From the NCBI RefSeq assembly GCF_001078595.1, contig NZ_LFTY01000002.1, positions 1,570,151 through 1,634,150 of the forward strand: DNA of 64,000 nucleotides, written 5' to 3'. The position numbers and the translations under genes were made by a program. This DNA comes from Candidatus Rhodobacter oscarellae (GTDB lineage: Bacteria > Pseudomonadota > Alphaproteobacteria > Rhodobacterales > Rhodobacteraceae). Position 1 is the first letter of the stretch; each line of letters opens with the position of its first letter. Shown here piece after piece: positions 1 through 9,386 of the stretch. Below the pieces are notes generated by a model. The model had not been told where the DNA came from. It did no database searches and saw only the letters and a list, made by a program, of their open reading frames with translations.

Positions 1-3000
1 CGCAGACGGTCAAGGGATTTCTGGATATTCGGCGCCTTGCGTTTCTTCAGCGTGTATTCGCAAACCCGGATCGCAGACTTCACCTTGCCGCGGCGCTCGG
101 CCTCCATCAGCAGGTCGTGTTGGTACCGCGGCAGATCGTTGCGCGCGCGGAACAGCTTGTAAAACAGCTCTGGCGTCAATGTGCCGCCCGCGCCCGCGTA
201 AAGCAGGTCCTTCAGGATGTTCATAACAGCGAAGGCATTCGGCAACTGATGCCCCATGAACGGCGTCTTCAGCCAGGTGACATTGTCGCCGGTGATCCGG
301 CTGACCTGATCGTAGTCCGGCTTGTAGTATGGATCGGCGATGATGAAGTTGTTCTTGGCGCTCTCCGTCAGCCCCACCACGTCCCGATAGCGCCCCTCCC
401 AATCAAGCCGCTTGGTCCAGCCCCAACGATCCTCGTCCGGCAGGATCTCCCGGCTGAGTGTGGATTGCGGCGCAATCGCCAGCACGTTCGAGCCCGGCGC
501 CAGGCTTTGATAGGCAAGCGCCGCATACCCCCCCATGGATGCGCCATAGAACAGGATCTCGTCGAACTGCTCAAAGAAGCCCTGGTCGCGCAGGGTCTCC
601 ATCGCGTCATGCACGAAATCCTGCCGGAACCAGTTGCGTTCCACCGCCATGACGCCAAGAACCGAGCACTCCATCTCTTGCCACAGCTGCTTGAACCCCC
701 AGGGCCATCTTTGGCCCTCTGCGCGCGCGATAGAGACGTTGTCAAACGCCACCACCAGCCGGCGCGAACGCGGCGCGAACATCACTGCATTGGCCGGGCC
801 CTCCCACAGGAAGCCGTTAATCTTATTGGCAAAGCCGCGCGCATCGGTGAACCGCTCGTGAGTCGGCTGGTCCAGCGCCGTCTCAGGTGCGACGACCAGG
901 CGTAGGCTGGTCAGCGGCTGCGCCTTTTCATAGGCCATAGTGGGTTTTTCGGCGTCACGGGCGGCGCGGGTCTCTTCTTTGAGCTGCTCGGCCTCTTGCT
1001 CGGCCTCCTTGGCGATGTCGAGCGCATCGGGCCGCTCGACCATCGTCAGGTCGTCGAAAAGCTGTTTATAATCAGGCTTCTCCATCAGGGTCTTAATCTT
1101 GCCCTGGTGCCAGTCAACGGCCTCTTCGTGCAGCTTGGACAGCACTTTGTCGGACTTGTAACTGTCCAGAATCTCATACATGCCCGGCAAACGCGCCTTG
1201 ATCCGATCATCCACCTCGGTCGCGTAGTTGCGCCGGGTCCAATAGTCGATGCCCTGGTCATGCTCGGTGTGGTTGATCCGCCCGCGGTCGCGCTTGACCA
1301 AAAAGCTCTCTGCCGAGCGCAGGATATAGTGGTTCAGCGTCGCCAGCCGGTAGCCCACCGACCGCTTGGTCGAGCGCCAGCCATTATTCGTCAACAGCAT
1401 GTCCGGCATCGCGCGACCAGAGCCGTTCACCCAGCGCACCTGATCCTCTTCGCCGTCATCAATCCCCAGCGGACGATGCACGCCGATCCGGGTATAAGGC
1501 GAGGACTTGTGGAACATCGACTTGAACCCCCAGCCGAGGCGCGGCTTGGGGATGAACTCGGGCGCGCAATTGACGAATTGCTCGGTGATGGGGCGGTCCT
1601 CGTACCCGTGGATGTCTTTGTTCCCAAAGAACTTCCAGGTGAAGCTGACCACGTTGGGATAGTTCGCCGCCTTAAAGAGATCGGCGAATGTCCCGTCGCC
1701 CACATGGATGTTGACGAACTCGTCGCAGTCGATCGTCAAGACCCAGTCCGCGTCGTGATAGCAGGGCTTTTTCAGCGCGTCCTTGAGGGCCACGTGCTGG
1801 GGCTTCTTGCCGCTGTCCTTCACCCAAGGGTTCGCCACGCGGGTCAGGTGGCCCATCTCCTCCAACCGGTCCAGCATCTCGTTGGTATTGTCGGTGCAAT
1901 CGTTGGTGTAGACCAGGAAATGCTTGACTCCGATTGATTGGTGATACGCCACCCATTCCAGGATGAACGGCGCCTCGTTCTTCATCGAGGTCACCACGAG
2001 AATATTATCGTTCTCAATGGGTTCCGCGGGGCCTTTAAGGTACCCTGTGATATTGCCCGTGCGCCCCTCCAGCCCGTCTATGATCGCCTGGTAATGGCTG
2101 GTTTGCTGGTTCATCATCAGCGGCATGTCGTCCATTGCAGCGGGCCGCGTGAGGGTGACATGGGGGTTGTTGGACTGGCTGGGGCTTTCCTCTTCGTCAT
2201 CGTCGACCTCGACCTTCGACTTGGAGGATCGCGGCGCCTGCGCCGCGGCGCGTTCCGCCTGCTTGGCCTCTTCCTCGGCGCGCTCGGCCAGAACGCTGGC
2301 GGGGGGCTCGTCAGGGATCGGGGCGCCCTCTGGATCGACCTCGTGTCGGGCAAGCGCGCGGCCAAGGAAGCTGTCGGGATGCGCAATCCCGCCCTCATGC
2401 GTCACCAGCCGCCGGCGCAGCCGCCGGTTCCACAGATGCACGCCATAGCAGCCGTCATCGAGCTGCTCGTCGATGACTTGGCCGGGTTTCAGCAGGTCGC
2501 GGCGGTATTTGAATGAGATCGGAAAGAACGCCATCTGCGGCAGCACATATTGCATCTCGCCGGTCTCGTTCAGGAAATGCGTCAGCGCCGCGGGGCCCCA
2601 CACCCCCCATTCCAACTCGGACACATGTATCGGATTGCCCGCGTCGCGGGCCGCCTCTAGCCGCGCTTTCTCCTCGGGTTTGGCCCAGGGCGGGATCGGG
2701 TATTCGGATCCGCACAGGTCGTTGAGTTTAGACAGCGTCTTGGAGAAACGGGGCAGCCCCAGCACCGCGTTGCAGACCAGCCGACCCGGCTTTTCCCAAC
2801 CGAACACCCACTGATCCTTGAAGTCCCACGGCCTCATGCACAGCATATCCGCGTCCACCCAGATCACGTTCTGCATCTCGATCATGCGGTATCGGAACGC
2901 GTCGGCATGCACCGCCGGAGAGCCCGATTTCGCATGGCGGATGTAGTTCTGATTGGGGAAGATCAGATTGGCGTCCATCACCTCGATGCCATCTGGTACG

Positions 3001-3128
3001 CCCGTGACCTCGCCATAGGTGTAGAGGATCGTGCGGTGGCCGTGATCCGCAAAGCTCTTGAGGCAAACCTGCTCGATATAGCTGAGCGAGCCGCCAATCC
3101 ACAGCGACGCAATAATGGGGAGGTCCAT
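1..3128 (-). CDS. Glycosyltransferase / alpha-beta hydrolase fusion protein (3' end outside window)
   Basis: One open frame of about 1042 codons starts at ATG 3128 and runs off the left edge without a stop. Three parts are visible. Residues about 1-250 look like a nucleotide-sugar transferase with a DxD site (VDAD at 91-94). A charged linker at about 265-330 has an acidic DDDEEE run. A GT2/GT92-like domain at about 360-600 begins MKNEAPFILEWVAYHQ and has a DCDEF metal site near residue 466. The last part, from about 770, looks like an alpha/beta hydrolase: GASMGG nucleophile elbow near residue 860 and a candidate catalytic His in FMGHQ near 957. Function is inferred as surface-polysaccharide or glycan synthesis. 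No signal peptide is seen, so it is probably cytosolic. The C-terminus is unknown because of the truncation. Confidence 0.85.
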   Translation of the reverse strand, partial: MDLPIIASLWIGGSLSYIEQVCLKSFADHGHRTILYTYGEVTGVPDGIEVMDANLIFPNQNYIRHAKSGSPAVHADAFRYRMIEMQNVIWVDADMLCMRPWDFKDQWVFGWEKPGRLVCNAVLGLPRFSKTLSKLNDLCGSEYPIPPWAKPEEKARLEAARDAGNPIHVSELEWGVWGPAALTHFLNETGEMQYVLPQMAFFPISFKYRRDLLKPGQVIDEQLDDGCYGVHLWNRRLRRRLVTHEGGIAHPDSFLGRALARHEVDPEGAPIPDEPPASVLAERAEEEAKQAERAAAQAPRSSKSKVEVDDDEEESPSQSNNPHVTLTRPAAMDDMPLMMNQQTSHYQAIIDGLEGRTGNITGYLKGPAEPIENDNILVVTSMKNEAPFILEWVAYHQSIGVKHFLVYTNDCTDNTNEMLDRLEEMGHLTRVANPWVKDSGKKPQHVALKDALKKPCYHDADWVLTIDCDEFVNIHVGDGTFADLFKAANYPNVVSFTWKFFGNKDIHGYEDRPITEQFVNCAPEFIPKPRLGWGFKSMFHKSSPYTRIGVHRPLGIDDGEEDQVRWVNGSGRAMPDMLLTNNGWRSTKRSVGYRLATLNHYILRSAESFLVKRDRGRINHTEHDQGIDYWTRRNYATEVDDRIKARLPGMYEILDSYKSDKVLSKLHEEAVDWHQGKIKTLMEKPDYKQLFDDLTMVERPDALDIAKEAEQEAEQLKEETRAARDAEKPTMAYEKAQPLTSLRLVVAPETALDQPTHERFTDARGFANKINGFLWEGPANAVMFAPRSRRLVVAFDNVSIARAEGQRWPWGFKQLWQEMECSVLGVMAVERNWFRQDFVHDAMETLRDQGFFEQFDEILFYGASMGGYAALAYQSLAPGSNVLAIAPQSTLSREILPDEDRWGWTKRLDWEGRYRDVVGLTESAKNNFIIADPYYKPDYDQVSRITGDNVTWLKTPFMGHQLPNAFAVMNILKDLLYAGAGGTLTPELFYKLFRARNDLPRYQHDLLMEAERRGKVKSAIRVCEYTLKKRKAPNIQKSLDRL

Positions 3129-3472
3129 AAATTTCTCTCTCGTTCCTCTCGCCACAGCTGTGACGACTCACCTCAATATGGCGCCGTATCGTACCTTTTC
3201 GTGAACGGCGCTTCGATTTGCGGCCAGTTTCACCCACAGGGCCTTAAAAAACAAGGCAACAATACCGAATTCCCGTGTTTGTCCACAACCCGCGCAGCAA
3301 TGTTGTGGAAAAACAAGCGTGGGCAGGCATGTCATACACACCAGTCGCAGCGGCGAGGAGTGAGGGCACATAGCTTTTGGGGTAGGTCGCCTTTCACCGC
3401 GTGATCGGGCTCTATAACATCTTGATTTTTCAAAATACTCCCAAAATTACACGCATGAAATTCTGCGCGTAA
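3129..3472. other. Intergenic region, no gene seen
   Basis: This AT-richer stretch lies upstream of the minus-strand glycosyltransferase fusion and presumably holds its promoter. I could not single out convincing -35/-10 boxes. No reading frame in it has family-like composition plus a ribosome binding site. Confidence 0.5.
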
Positions 3473-3782
3473 TGCACGAATACCGGCATATCCATGTGGG
3501 CGACGGGACGCTGGATGCGCTCACCAGGCCAACCGTGGCATCGGCCGACGCTACTGGAAGCGGCGCAAATTCAACGACCAGAGTGACGCTAGTCTGGCGC
3601 AGCGCGCGCCACAGATCGTCAGCGCGATGGCGGCGCTGAACGACCGTTCCGGCGGAAAACTGGAAGAACTGCGCCTCGCCGTGCTAAAGGCGCATCTCGA
3701 TCGCTTTCAGCAGCTTCTGGATGAGCCCAGTTACCGCGATCTTTATGCGTTCTGCGCGGGCGACGGGGAGGCCGCCGCCTAG
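3473..3782 (+). pseudogene. Frameshifted small gene, unrecognised
   Basis: The frame starting at ATG 3473 reads MHEYRHIHVGDGTLDALT and then degenerates. The next frame takes over at about 3519 and reads ANRGIGRRYWKRRKFNDQ, continuing as normal-looking amphipathic protein (QIVSAMAALNDR, then KLEELRLAVLKAHLDRFQQL) to TAG 3780-3782. The second frame has no usable start until ATG 3627. A one-base indel near 3521-3530 would join the halves into a protein of about 103 residues. I do not recognise the family. It may be a decayed gene or a sequencing error. A 51-residue protein from ATG 3627 is the alternative reading. Confidence 0.35.
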
Positions 3783-3794
3783 CGCTCTGCGCGA

Positions 3795-3986
3795 TTAATT
3801 GGTGGTCAGGCCGCTGATGTAGTGACGCGCCAGCATCTCGCGGTCGAGCCCGCGCGCCTTAAGTTGCGCGTCGTTGAGGCTGAAGAGATACTCAAAACGC
3901 TGCGCCCGACGGAACAACGAAAAGAAAGCCAGCACGGCTGTCAGAGGGTTGCGCGAAGCGGGGGCGGTCAGGGTTGCGGTTGCCAT
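3795..3986 (-). CDS. DUF1127 (YjiS-like) small protein
   Basis: The product is 63 residues, starting MATATLTA at ATG 3986. A GAGG ribosome binding site lies 6 nt upstream, so I prefer this start to an in-frame TTG at 3998. After a hydrophobic N-terminal half (LTAVLAFFSLFRR), the C-terminal half carries the DUF1127 signature: FSLNDAQLKARGLDREMLARH. DUF1127 proteins are short, often Arg-rich, and common in Rhodobacteraceae. Some members affect small-RNA and metabolic regulation, but no role can be assigned to this one from sequence. It stands alone between a degraded ORF and an AhpD-like gene read in the same direction. Confidence 0.75.
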   Translation of the reverse strand: MATATLTAPASRNPLTAVLAFFSLFRRAQRFEYLFSLNDAQLKARGLDREMLARHYISGLTTN

Positions 3987-4092
3987 ATTGGGCCTCAAAA
4001 TTTTCTGGTCTGGTTACAACAACTATATGGGCGTCCCGACGGCGAATGAGTACTGCCGATCAAGCAATGCCGCGCTGCAGCAGGCGCATGGC

Positions 4093-4413
4093 TCAGACCT
4101 GGAATTCCTTGTCCACCGGCACTTTCATCGCCGTCACAAGCGGATTGGTCTGCGCCGCCATCCCGATCACCGCCAGCAACTCGATATATTGCGCGTCCGT
4201 CATACCCTTCGCCCGTGCCGCAGCGGTGTTAGAGTGGATGCAATAATCGCACCCATTGGTTACCGAGACAGCGATATAAAGCAACTCTTTGACGAGCGGG
4301 TCGAGCGCCCCGGGCGCCATGACGTCCTTCAGGCGCTCCCAGGTGGCGCGTAAACTCGCCGAATCATGCGCCAAGGCGCGCCGGCTGAGCATCTGATGGT
4401 TAGCGCCGTTCAT
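4093..4413 (-). CDS. Carboxymuconolactone decarboxylase / AhpD-like protein
   Basis: The product is 106 residues from ATG 4413; a GTG lies one codon upstream. The core KELLYIAVSVTNGCDYCIHS has the AhpD-family CxxC pair (C55, C58) preceded by Glu43. This arrangement supports thiol peroxidase or alkylhydroperoxidase chemistry in the cytosol. The His that normally sits four residues after the second Cys is Asn here (C-I-H-S-N), so the usual proton relay may be altered, or His60 may stand in. The gene is divergent from pyrC with about 140 bp between them. The family call is firm; the activity is not. Confidence 0.8.
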   Translation of the reverse strand: MNGANHQMLSRRALAHDSASLRATWERLKDVMAPGALDPLVKELLYIAVSVTNGCDYCIHSNTAAARAKGMTDAQYIELLAVIGMAAQTNPLVTAMKVPVDKEFQV

Positions 4414-4552
4414 CACACATAGCTTAACTCATTGTTACGCAACACCATTTCCTCAATCTCTGAAACTTCCTCGACCCTAGACAGCGCAATCGCCACCTGT
4501 CTAGCGATTCCGCCCCTGGCAACCCGCGCGATGCTCGGCTAGATGATGCCGC

Positions 4553-5593
4553 ATGACGACCCGCCTGGAAATCCGCCGCCCCGACGACTGGCATCTGCAT
4601 CTGCGCGATGGCGCCATGTTGAAAACCGTGCTGCCCGAAAGCGCCCGCCACTTTGCGCGCGCGATCATTATGCCGAACCTGGTGCCGCCAGTGGTGACGG
4701 GGGACGATGCCCGCGCGTATCGGGACCGGATTATGGCTGCGCTGCCAGACGGTTACACGTTCGATCCGCTGATGACGCTCTACCTGACCGAGCACACGGA
4801 TCCAGACGACGTGGCCGCGGCCCATGCCTCTGGCCTGGTGAAGGCGGTAAAGCTCTACCCCGCCGGGGCCACCACGAATTCCGCCAGCGGTGTGCGCGAT
4901 TTTGACAGGGTCCGCCCGGTGTTCGAGCGCATGTCTGAAATCGGCCTCCCGCTTTGCGTGCATGGCGAGGTCACGGACGCCGAGATCGACATATTCGACC
5001 GCGAGGCGGTTTTCATCGACCGCGTGCTGGACCCGATCCGCCGCGCGACGCCCGGCCTGCGGGTGGTGATGGAGCATATCACCACCTCTGACGCCGTGGA
5101 CTATGCCAGCGCGCAGGACAGCACTCTGGGTGCCACGATCACCGTCCAGCACCTGATGCTGGACCGCAATGACATGCTGGTGGGGGGCATCCGCCCGCAT
5201 TACTACTGCCTGCCGATCCTAAAGCGCGGCAGCCACCGCGAGGCCCTGCAGCGCGCCGCCATCTCTGGCGACCCAAGGTTCTTTCTGGGCACCGACAGCG
5301 CGCCGCATGCGACCCACGCCAAGGAGAACGCCTGTGGCTGCGCCGGCTGCTTCACCGCGCCCATCGCGCTGGCCTGCCTGGCGGAGACCTTCGAGGGTCT
5401 TGGCGCGCTGGACCGGTTGGAAGGGTTCGTGTCGCTGCACGGCCCGGCCTTCTACGGGCTGCCGGCGAACACCGAGACCGTGACCCTGACCAAGGGCGCC
5501 CCGCAAGACCTGCCGCCGCCCCTGCCCGTCGAGGGTGGCTCTTCCGTTACCGTATTCGACCCGGGCCGCCCGTTGCATTGGAGCGTCCTTTGA
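4553..5593 (+). CDS. pyrC: Dihydroorotase, class II (PyrC)
   Basis: The enzyme closes N-carbamoyl-aspartate to dihydroorotate in pyrimidine synthesis. The 346-residue length is normal for the class II family. The zinc ligands are in place: H14 and H16 in WHLHLRD, the carbamylated lysine K100 in VKLYPAG, H137 in VHGEV and H175 in MEHITT. The catalytic Asp is D248 in GTDSAPH. The C-terminal [10 protein letters not shown] segment also matches the class. The gene ends 31 bp before pyrE, so the two pyrimidine steps are probably co-transcribed. Confidence 0.97.
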   Translation: MTTRLEIRRPDDWHLHLRDGAMLKTVLPESARHFARAIIMPNLVPPVVTGDDARAYRDRIMAALPDGYTFDPLMTLYLTEHTDPDDVAAAHASGLVKAVKLYPAGATTNSASGVRDFDRVRPVFERMSEIGLPLCVHGEVTDAEIDIFDREAVFIDRVLDPIRRATPGLRVVMEHITTSDAVDYASAQDSTLGATITVQHLMLDRNDMLVGGIRPHYYCLPILKRGSHREALQRAAISGDPRFFLGTDSAPHATHAKENACGCAGCFTAPIALACLAETFEGLGALDRLEGFVSLHGPAFYGLPANTETVTLTKGAPQDLPPPLPVEGGSSVTVFDPGRPLHWSVL

Positions 5594-5624
5594 GCGGGGC
5601 CGACTAAGAAAACATGGAGCCGCT

Positions 5625-6299
5625 ATGATCCCGTCCTCATTCCCCGCCAAAGACGAAATCGCGCGCCTCTCAGCGGGCATGCTGCTGGAGATCGGCGCGG
5701 TGGATTTCAACGCGCGCGAACCCTTCACCTACGCGTCCGGGCTCAAAGGGCCGACCTATGTCGACTGCCGCAAGCTGATCTCATTCCCCCGCATCCGGTC
5801 CACGCTGATGGATTTCCTGACGGTGACGGTGATGCGGGACGCCGGTTTCGAGGCGTTCGACAATATCGCGGGCGGCGAGACGGCGGGGATCCCCTTTGCC
5901 GCCTTCGTGTCCGAACGCATGGCCCTGCCGATGTCCTATGTCCGCAAGAAGCCAAAGGGCTACGGCCGCAATGCCCGCATCGAGGGCGGCATGAGCGAGG
6001 GCCAGCGGGTGCTCTTGGTGGAAGACATGACCACCGATGGCGGCTCGAAGGTAAGCTTCGTCGAGGCGATCCGCGAGACCGGGGCTACCTGCGGTCACAC
6101 TGCGGTGATCTTCTTCTATGACATCTTCCCCGGATCGCGGCAGATGCTTTTGGACCACGGGATCGCGCTGCATTCGTTATGCACCTGGTGGGATGTCCTG
6201 GCCGTGGCGAAAGACCGGGCAGCCTTTGACGCCGAGACCCTAAGCGAGGTCGAGGCGTTCTTGCACGACCCGCGGGAATGGCAAGCGGCGCATCCCTAG
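5625..6299 (+). CDS. pyrE: Orotate phosphoribosyltransferase (PyrE)
   Basis: The product is 224 residues and transfers ribose-5-phosphate from PRPP to orotate to give OMP. I start at ATG 5625 because GGAG lies 5 nt upstream and the family N-terminus begins here; upstream codons encode pyrC sequence in another frame. The PRPP-binding loop is clear ([14 protein letters not shown]), as are the Lys-rich flexible segment [10 protein letters not shown] and the N-terminal [10 protein letters not shown]. It follows pyrC closely. A gap of 262 bp then separates it from dnaB. Confidence 0.97.
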   Translation: MIPSSFPAKDEIARLSAGMLLEIGAVDFNAREPFTYASGLKGPTYVDCRKLISFPRIRSTLMDFLTVTVMRDAGFEAFDNIAGGETAGIPFAAFVSERMALPMSYVRKKPKGYGRNARIEGGMSEGQRVLLVEDMTTDGGSKVSFVEAIRETGATCGHTAVIFFYDIFPGSRQMLLDHGIALHSLCTWWDVLAVAKDRAAFDAETLSEVEAFLHDPREWQAAHP

Positions 6300-6340
6300 G
6301 ACGGGCGCCGGGACAATCCTTTCCAAAGCCTAAAATTTCT

Positions 6341-6495
6341 CGTGGATAAGTTCTGTGAGGGAAATGTGAATGATCCTTCCACAGAATCGCATGCTTGCAC
6401 CGCATGTAGCGGATCGGGTATACTCGCATACGAAACCTGGGCATCGCTCGCGCGGGAAATCGGGTTCCACAGGCTTGTTCAGGCGGTTACCCACA
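6341..6495. promoter_or_regulatory. Two DnaA-box-like 9-mers upstream of dnaB
   Basis: TTATCCACG lies on the minus strand at 6341-6349 and TTACCCACA on the plus strand at 6487-6495. Each differs by one base from the DnaA consensus TTATNCACA. They sit in the 262-bp gap before dnaB, which also has TTCCACAG-type sequences. They could tie dnaB transcription to DnaA. With only near matches this is weak evidence. Confidence 0.25.
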
Positions 6496-6561
6496 GAGAT
6501 TTCCGTGTAGGCAGCGCCCAATTCTTCCACTAGTCCTGAGCACCGGGACAAGGGGGCAATA

Positions 6562-8052
6562 ATGAACGAAATAGCGGCGATTCACGCCTCCGCTCCGGCG
6601 GACGACGTTGAGACCTTGCCACATAACATCGAGGCCGAGCAGCAGCTTCTGGGCGCGATTCTGACCAACAATGACACCTATGACAGGGTGGCGTCGGTGA
6701 TCAACGCGGGGCATTTCTATGACCCCGTGCACGCCCGGATTTTCGAGGTCGCGGCCGCGCGCATTGCCAAGAATGCGCTGGCCTCTCCGGTGACGCTCAA
6801 GGCGTTCCTGGAGGAGGATGAGGGGCTGAAGGAACTCGGCGGACCGGCCTATCTGGTGCGCCTGGCCGGGGCCGCGATCTCGAGCTTTGCCGCCCGCGAT
6901 TACGCGCAGATGATCTATGATCTGGCAATTCGGCGCGACTTGATTGGGCTCGGCGGCAACATCGCCGCCAAGGCCGCCAAGGTCGACGTCAAAAGCGAGC
7001 CCCGCGAGCAGATCATCGAGGCCGAGCAGGCCCTTTACAAGCTCGGCGAGCAGGGCCAGTCCGAGAGCGGTTTCCAGAGCTTTCTCAAGGCGGTAACGGA
7101 CGCCGTTAATCAAGCCAACGCGGCCTACCAGCGCGATGGCGATATGGCGGGGATCTCCACAGGGCTCGACGATCTGAATGGCAAACTTGGCGGGCTGCAC
7201 AAGTCCGACCTTTTGATCCTCGCGGGGCGGCCCTCAATGGGCAAGACCTCGTTGGCGACCAACATCGCCTTCAATGTGGCCAAAGCATACAAACGCGGGC
7301 AATTGCAGGACGGCTCCGAGGGCGCGATCGATGGCGGCGTGGTCGGCTTTTTCTCGCTAGAGATGAGCGCCGAGCAGCTCGCCGGCCGGATCCTGGCCGA
7401 GGCGTCCGAGATCTCCTCGCATAAGATCCGCCAAGGCGACATGTCCGAGGAAGAGTTCCGCCGCTTCGTAGAGGCGGCCAAGACCCTGGAGGCCTGCCCG
7501 CTTTACATCGACGACACCGCGGCGATCCCGATCTCGCAGCTTGCCAGCCGCGCGCGGCGCCTGAAGCGTGTGCATGGTCTGGACCTGCTGATCGTGGACT
7601 ATATCCAGTTGGTGCGCGGCTCGGCAGACAACCGGGTGCAGGAGATCGGCGAGGTCTCGATGGGGCTCAAGGCCATCGCGAAGGAACTCGACATCCCGGT
7701 GATTGGCCTGTCGCAGCTCTCGCGCCAGGTGGAGAGCCGCGACGACAAGCGCCCGCAGCTGAGCGACTTGCGGGAATCAGGCTCCATCGAGCAGGACGCC
7801 GACGTCGTGATGTTCGTCTACCGGGGCGAATACTACAAAGAACGCGAGAAGCCCGACGACGCCAACCTAGAGGCCATGGCCACCTGGCAAGAAGAGATGG
7901 CGCGCCTGCATGGCAAGGCAGAAGTGATCGTCGGCAAGCAGCGCCACGGCCCCATCGGCACGGTCGAGCTGTCCTTCGAGGCGCAATTCACCCGCTTTGG
8001 CAACCTGGTGAAGCCCTGGCAGCAAAACAGCGACGGCGATGGGTTTGGCTAA
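6562..8052 (+). CDS. dnaB: Replicative DNA helicase DnaB
   Basis: The product is 496 residues, the normal length for the hexameric 5'-3' replication-fork helicase. The N-terminal primase-interacting domain spans about 20-120 (PHNIEAEQQLLGAIL) and a linker follows. The RecA-like domain starts near 195, with Walker A GRPSMGKTS at about 222-230, Walker B LLIVDYIQLV, and the late EQDADVVMFVYR segment with its arginine-finger region. A GGGGG ribosome binding site precedes ATG 6562. No intein or insertion is present. It is followed by a palindromic repeat element. Confidence 0.97.
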   Translation: MNEIAAIHASAPADDVETLPHNIEAEQQLLGAILTNNDTYDRVASVINAGHFYDPVHARIFEVAAARIAKNALASPVTLKAFLEEDEGLKELGGPAYLVRLAGAAISSFAARDYAQMIYDLAIRRDLIGLGGNIAAKAAKVDVKSEPREQIIEAEQALYKLGEQGQSESGFQSFLKAVTDAVNQANAAYQRDGDMAGISTGLDDLNGKLGGLHKSDLLILAGRPSMGKTSLATNIAFNVAKAYKRGQLQDGSEGAIDGGVVGFFSLEMSAEQLAGRILAEASEISSHKIRQGDMSEEEFRRFVEAAKTLEACPLYIDDTAAIPISQLASRARRLKRVHGLDLLIVDYIQLVRGSADNRVQEIGEVSMGLKAIAKELDIPVIGLSQLSRQVESRDDKRPQLSDLRESGSIEQDADVVMFVYRGEYYKEREKPDDANLEAMATWQEEMARLHGKAEVIVGKQRHGPIGTVELSFEAQFTRFGNLVKPWQQNSDGDGFG

Positions 8053-8096
8053 TCCGCAGTCAGATCGGAGAAATCTGCGGAATTGATGCTCGGATT

Positions 8097-8291
8097 GGCC
8101 TGAAGCGGGCGTTTGGAAGCGCCAAATCTCTTGCAAGAGATTTGCACTTTCCTTCCAAGGAAAGTGGCCCCCGCGCGCCGATAAGACGCTGGGGTAGAGT
8201 GATCATCTCGTGTCGCGCTGAAGAAACTCTTGCAAGAGTTTCGCAATTTTCTTGCAAGAAAATTGCGGCGCACCAATGCCCGCTCCAGGCC
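8097..8291 (+). repeat. Four-palindrome dispersed element, copy A
   Basis: This 195-bp element lies between dnaB and the 2OG oxygenase gene, both plus strand. In order it holds P1 at 8123-8144 (CAAATCTCTTG plus its complement), P2 at 8145-8166 (CACTTTCCTT / AAGGAAAGTG around CC), a spacer containing GATCATCTCGTG, P3 at 8223-8242 (GAAACTCTTG plus its complement) and P4 at 8244-8265 (CAATTTTCTTG plus its complement). The outer ends are inverted: GGCCTGAAGCGGGC at the left and the complement of GGCCTGGAGCGGGC at the right. P1, P3 and P4 share the core TCTTGCAAGA. No ORF is present. Confidence 0.9.
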
Positions 8292-8440
8292 AAAACGCGA
8301 TCATCCAACAATTGCGCGCGCGAACACAACGAGGGGCTGCCGCAATCCCGCAATCATAATTTCCAAAACCTTCGAAATGCCGATACATCTCAGGGGTCAA
8401 AAACGCGCGACGCCTTTCTCAGTTCGGTGTAAAAGATCTC

Positions 8441-9349
8441 ATGGAAATCCCCGTCCTCGATGCAACCAAACCGACTGATACACTGGTGCGCGCATTCGCC
8501 GAGGCCTATGGCACGGTCGGGTTCGCCTATCTCACCGGGCACGGCGTACCCCTTGCGCTCGTAAACGGCGTCTTTGACGCCAACCGGGCCTTCCACGCCC
8601 AGCCCCTGGCCCAGAAGCAGGCCATCGCGCTCGACCGCAACCACCGCGGCTATATCGCCACCGCCACCTCGACGGATGTGAACTCCTCTCTGGCCGAGGT
8701 CACCAAGCCGAACCAATCCGCCAGCTTTATGATGATGCGCGAGGAGGCCCAGGACCCGGCGCGCTACCTTTCGGGGCCGAACCAGTGGCCCGACCTGCCG
8801 GGCTTTCGTGAGGCGGTGGAGGCGTATAACGCCACGATGACCGCCCTCGCCCACCGGCTCATGGGGGTGGCGCTTCGCAGTATCGACGCCCCCGCCGCGG
8901 TGCTCGACGCCTTTGCCCGCCCCACGACGTGGCTGCGCCTGCTGCACTACCCGCCCTTGCCCGATGGCAGCCCGCCGGACCTCTATGGCAGCGCGCCGCA
9001 TACCGATTTCGGGTGCCTGACGCTTTTGGCCACCGACGATGTGGGTGGTCTTCAGGTCAAGGCGCCCGGCGGCGGGTGGATTGATGCACCTCCCCGCGCG
9101 GACGCCTTCATCGTGAATGTGGGCGACATGCTGCACCGAATGTCGAACGGCAAACTGCGCTCTACGCCGCATCGGGTGGTCAATCGCACCGGGCGCGAGC
9201 GCTACTCGGTCCCATTCTTCTACGACCCGGACGTGGCCTATGACGTGGCGCCCCTGCCCGGCACCGGCGCGCCGCGGTTCGAGCCGATTAATTTTGGCGA
9301 TTTTCTGCGCGGCGAGCTTGAGGCCGCCTACGAGGCCCACAAAAAGTGA
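8441..9349 (+). CDS. 2-oxoglutarate/Fe(II) oxygenase, isopenicillin N synthase family
   Basis: The product is 302 residues and belongs to the 2OG-Fe(II) oxygenase superfamily, which couples 2-oxoglutarate decarboxylation to oxidation of a small substrate. The iron triad is H187 and D189 in HTDFG and H244 in PHRV. R254 and S256 in RERYSVPFF form the 2OG carboxylate clamp. The N-terminal half has the DIOX_N form (TVGFAYLTGHGVP). The substrate cannot be read from the sequence. The gene follows repeat copy A and precedes the DUF1194 gene by 37 bp. Confidence 0.9.
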   Translation: MEIPVLDATKPTDTLVRAFAEAYGTVGFAYLTGHGVPLALVNGVFDANRAFHAQPLAQKQAIALDRNHRGYIATATSTDVNSSLAEVTKPNQSASFMMMREEAQDPARYLSGPNQWPDLPGFREAVEAYNATMTALAHRLMGVALRSIDAPAAVLDAFARPTTWLRLLHYPPLPDGSPPDLYGSAPHTDFGCLTLLATDDVGGLQVKAPGGGWIDAPPRADAFIVNVGDMLHRMSNGKLRSTPHRVVNRTGRERYSVPFFYDPDVAYDVAPLPGTGAPRFEPINFGDFLRGELEAAYEAHKK

Positions 9350-9386
9350 ATGGACAAGGCGGCAGGATCGCGGCCATGCTAAAGGC

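Noticed and set aside
117-1937. Long plus-strand open frames at 117-905 and 996-1937
   Set aside because: They are antisense to the continuous glycosyltransferase fusion, have His/Arg/Gln-rich composition typical of shadow frames and no recognisable domains.
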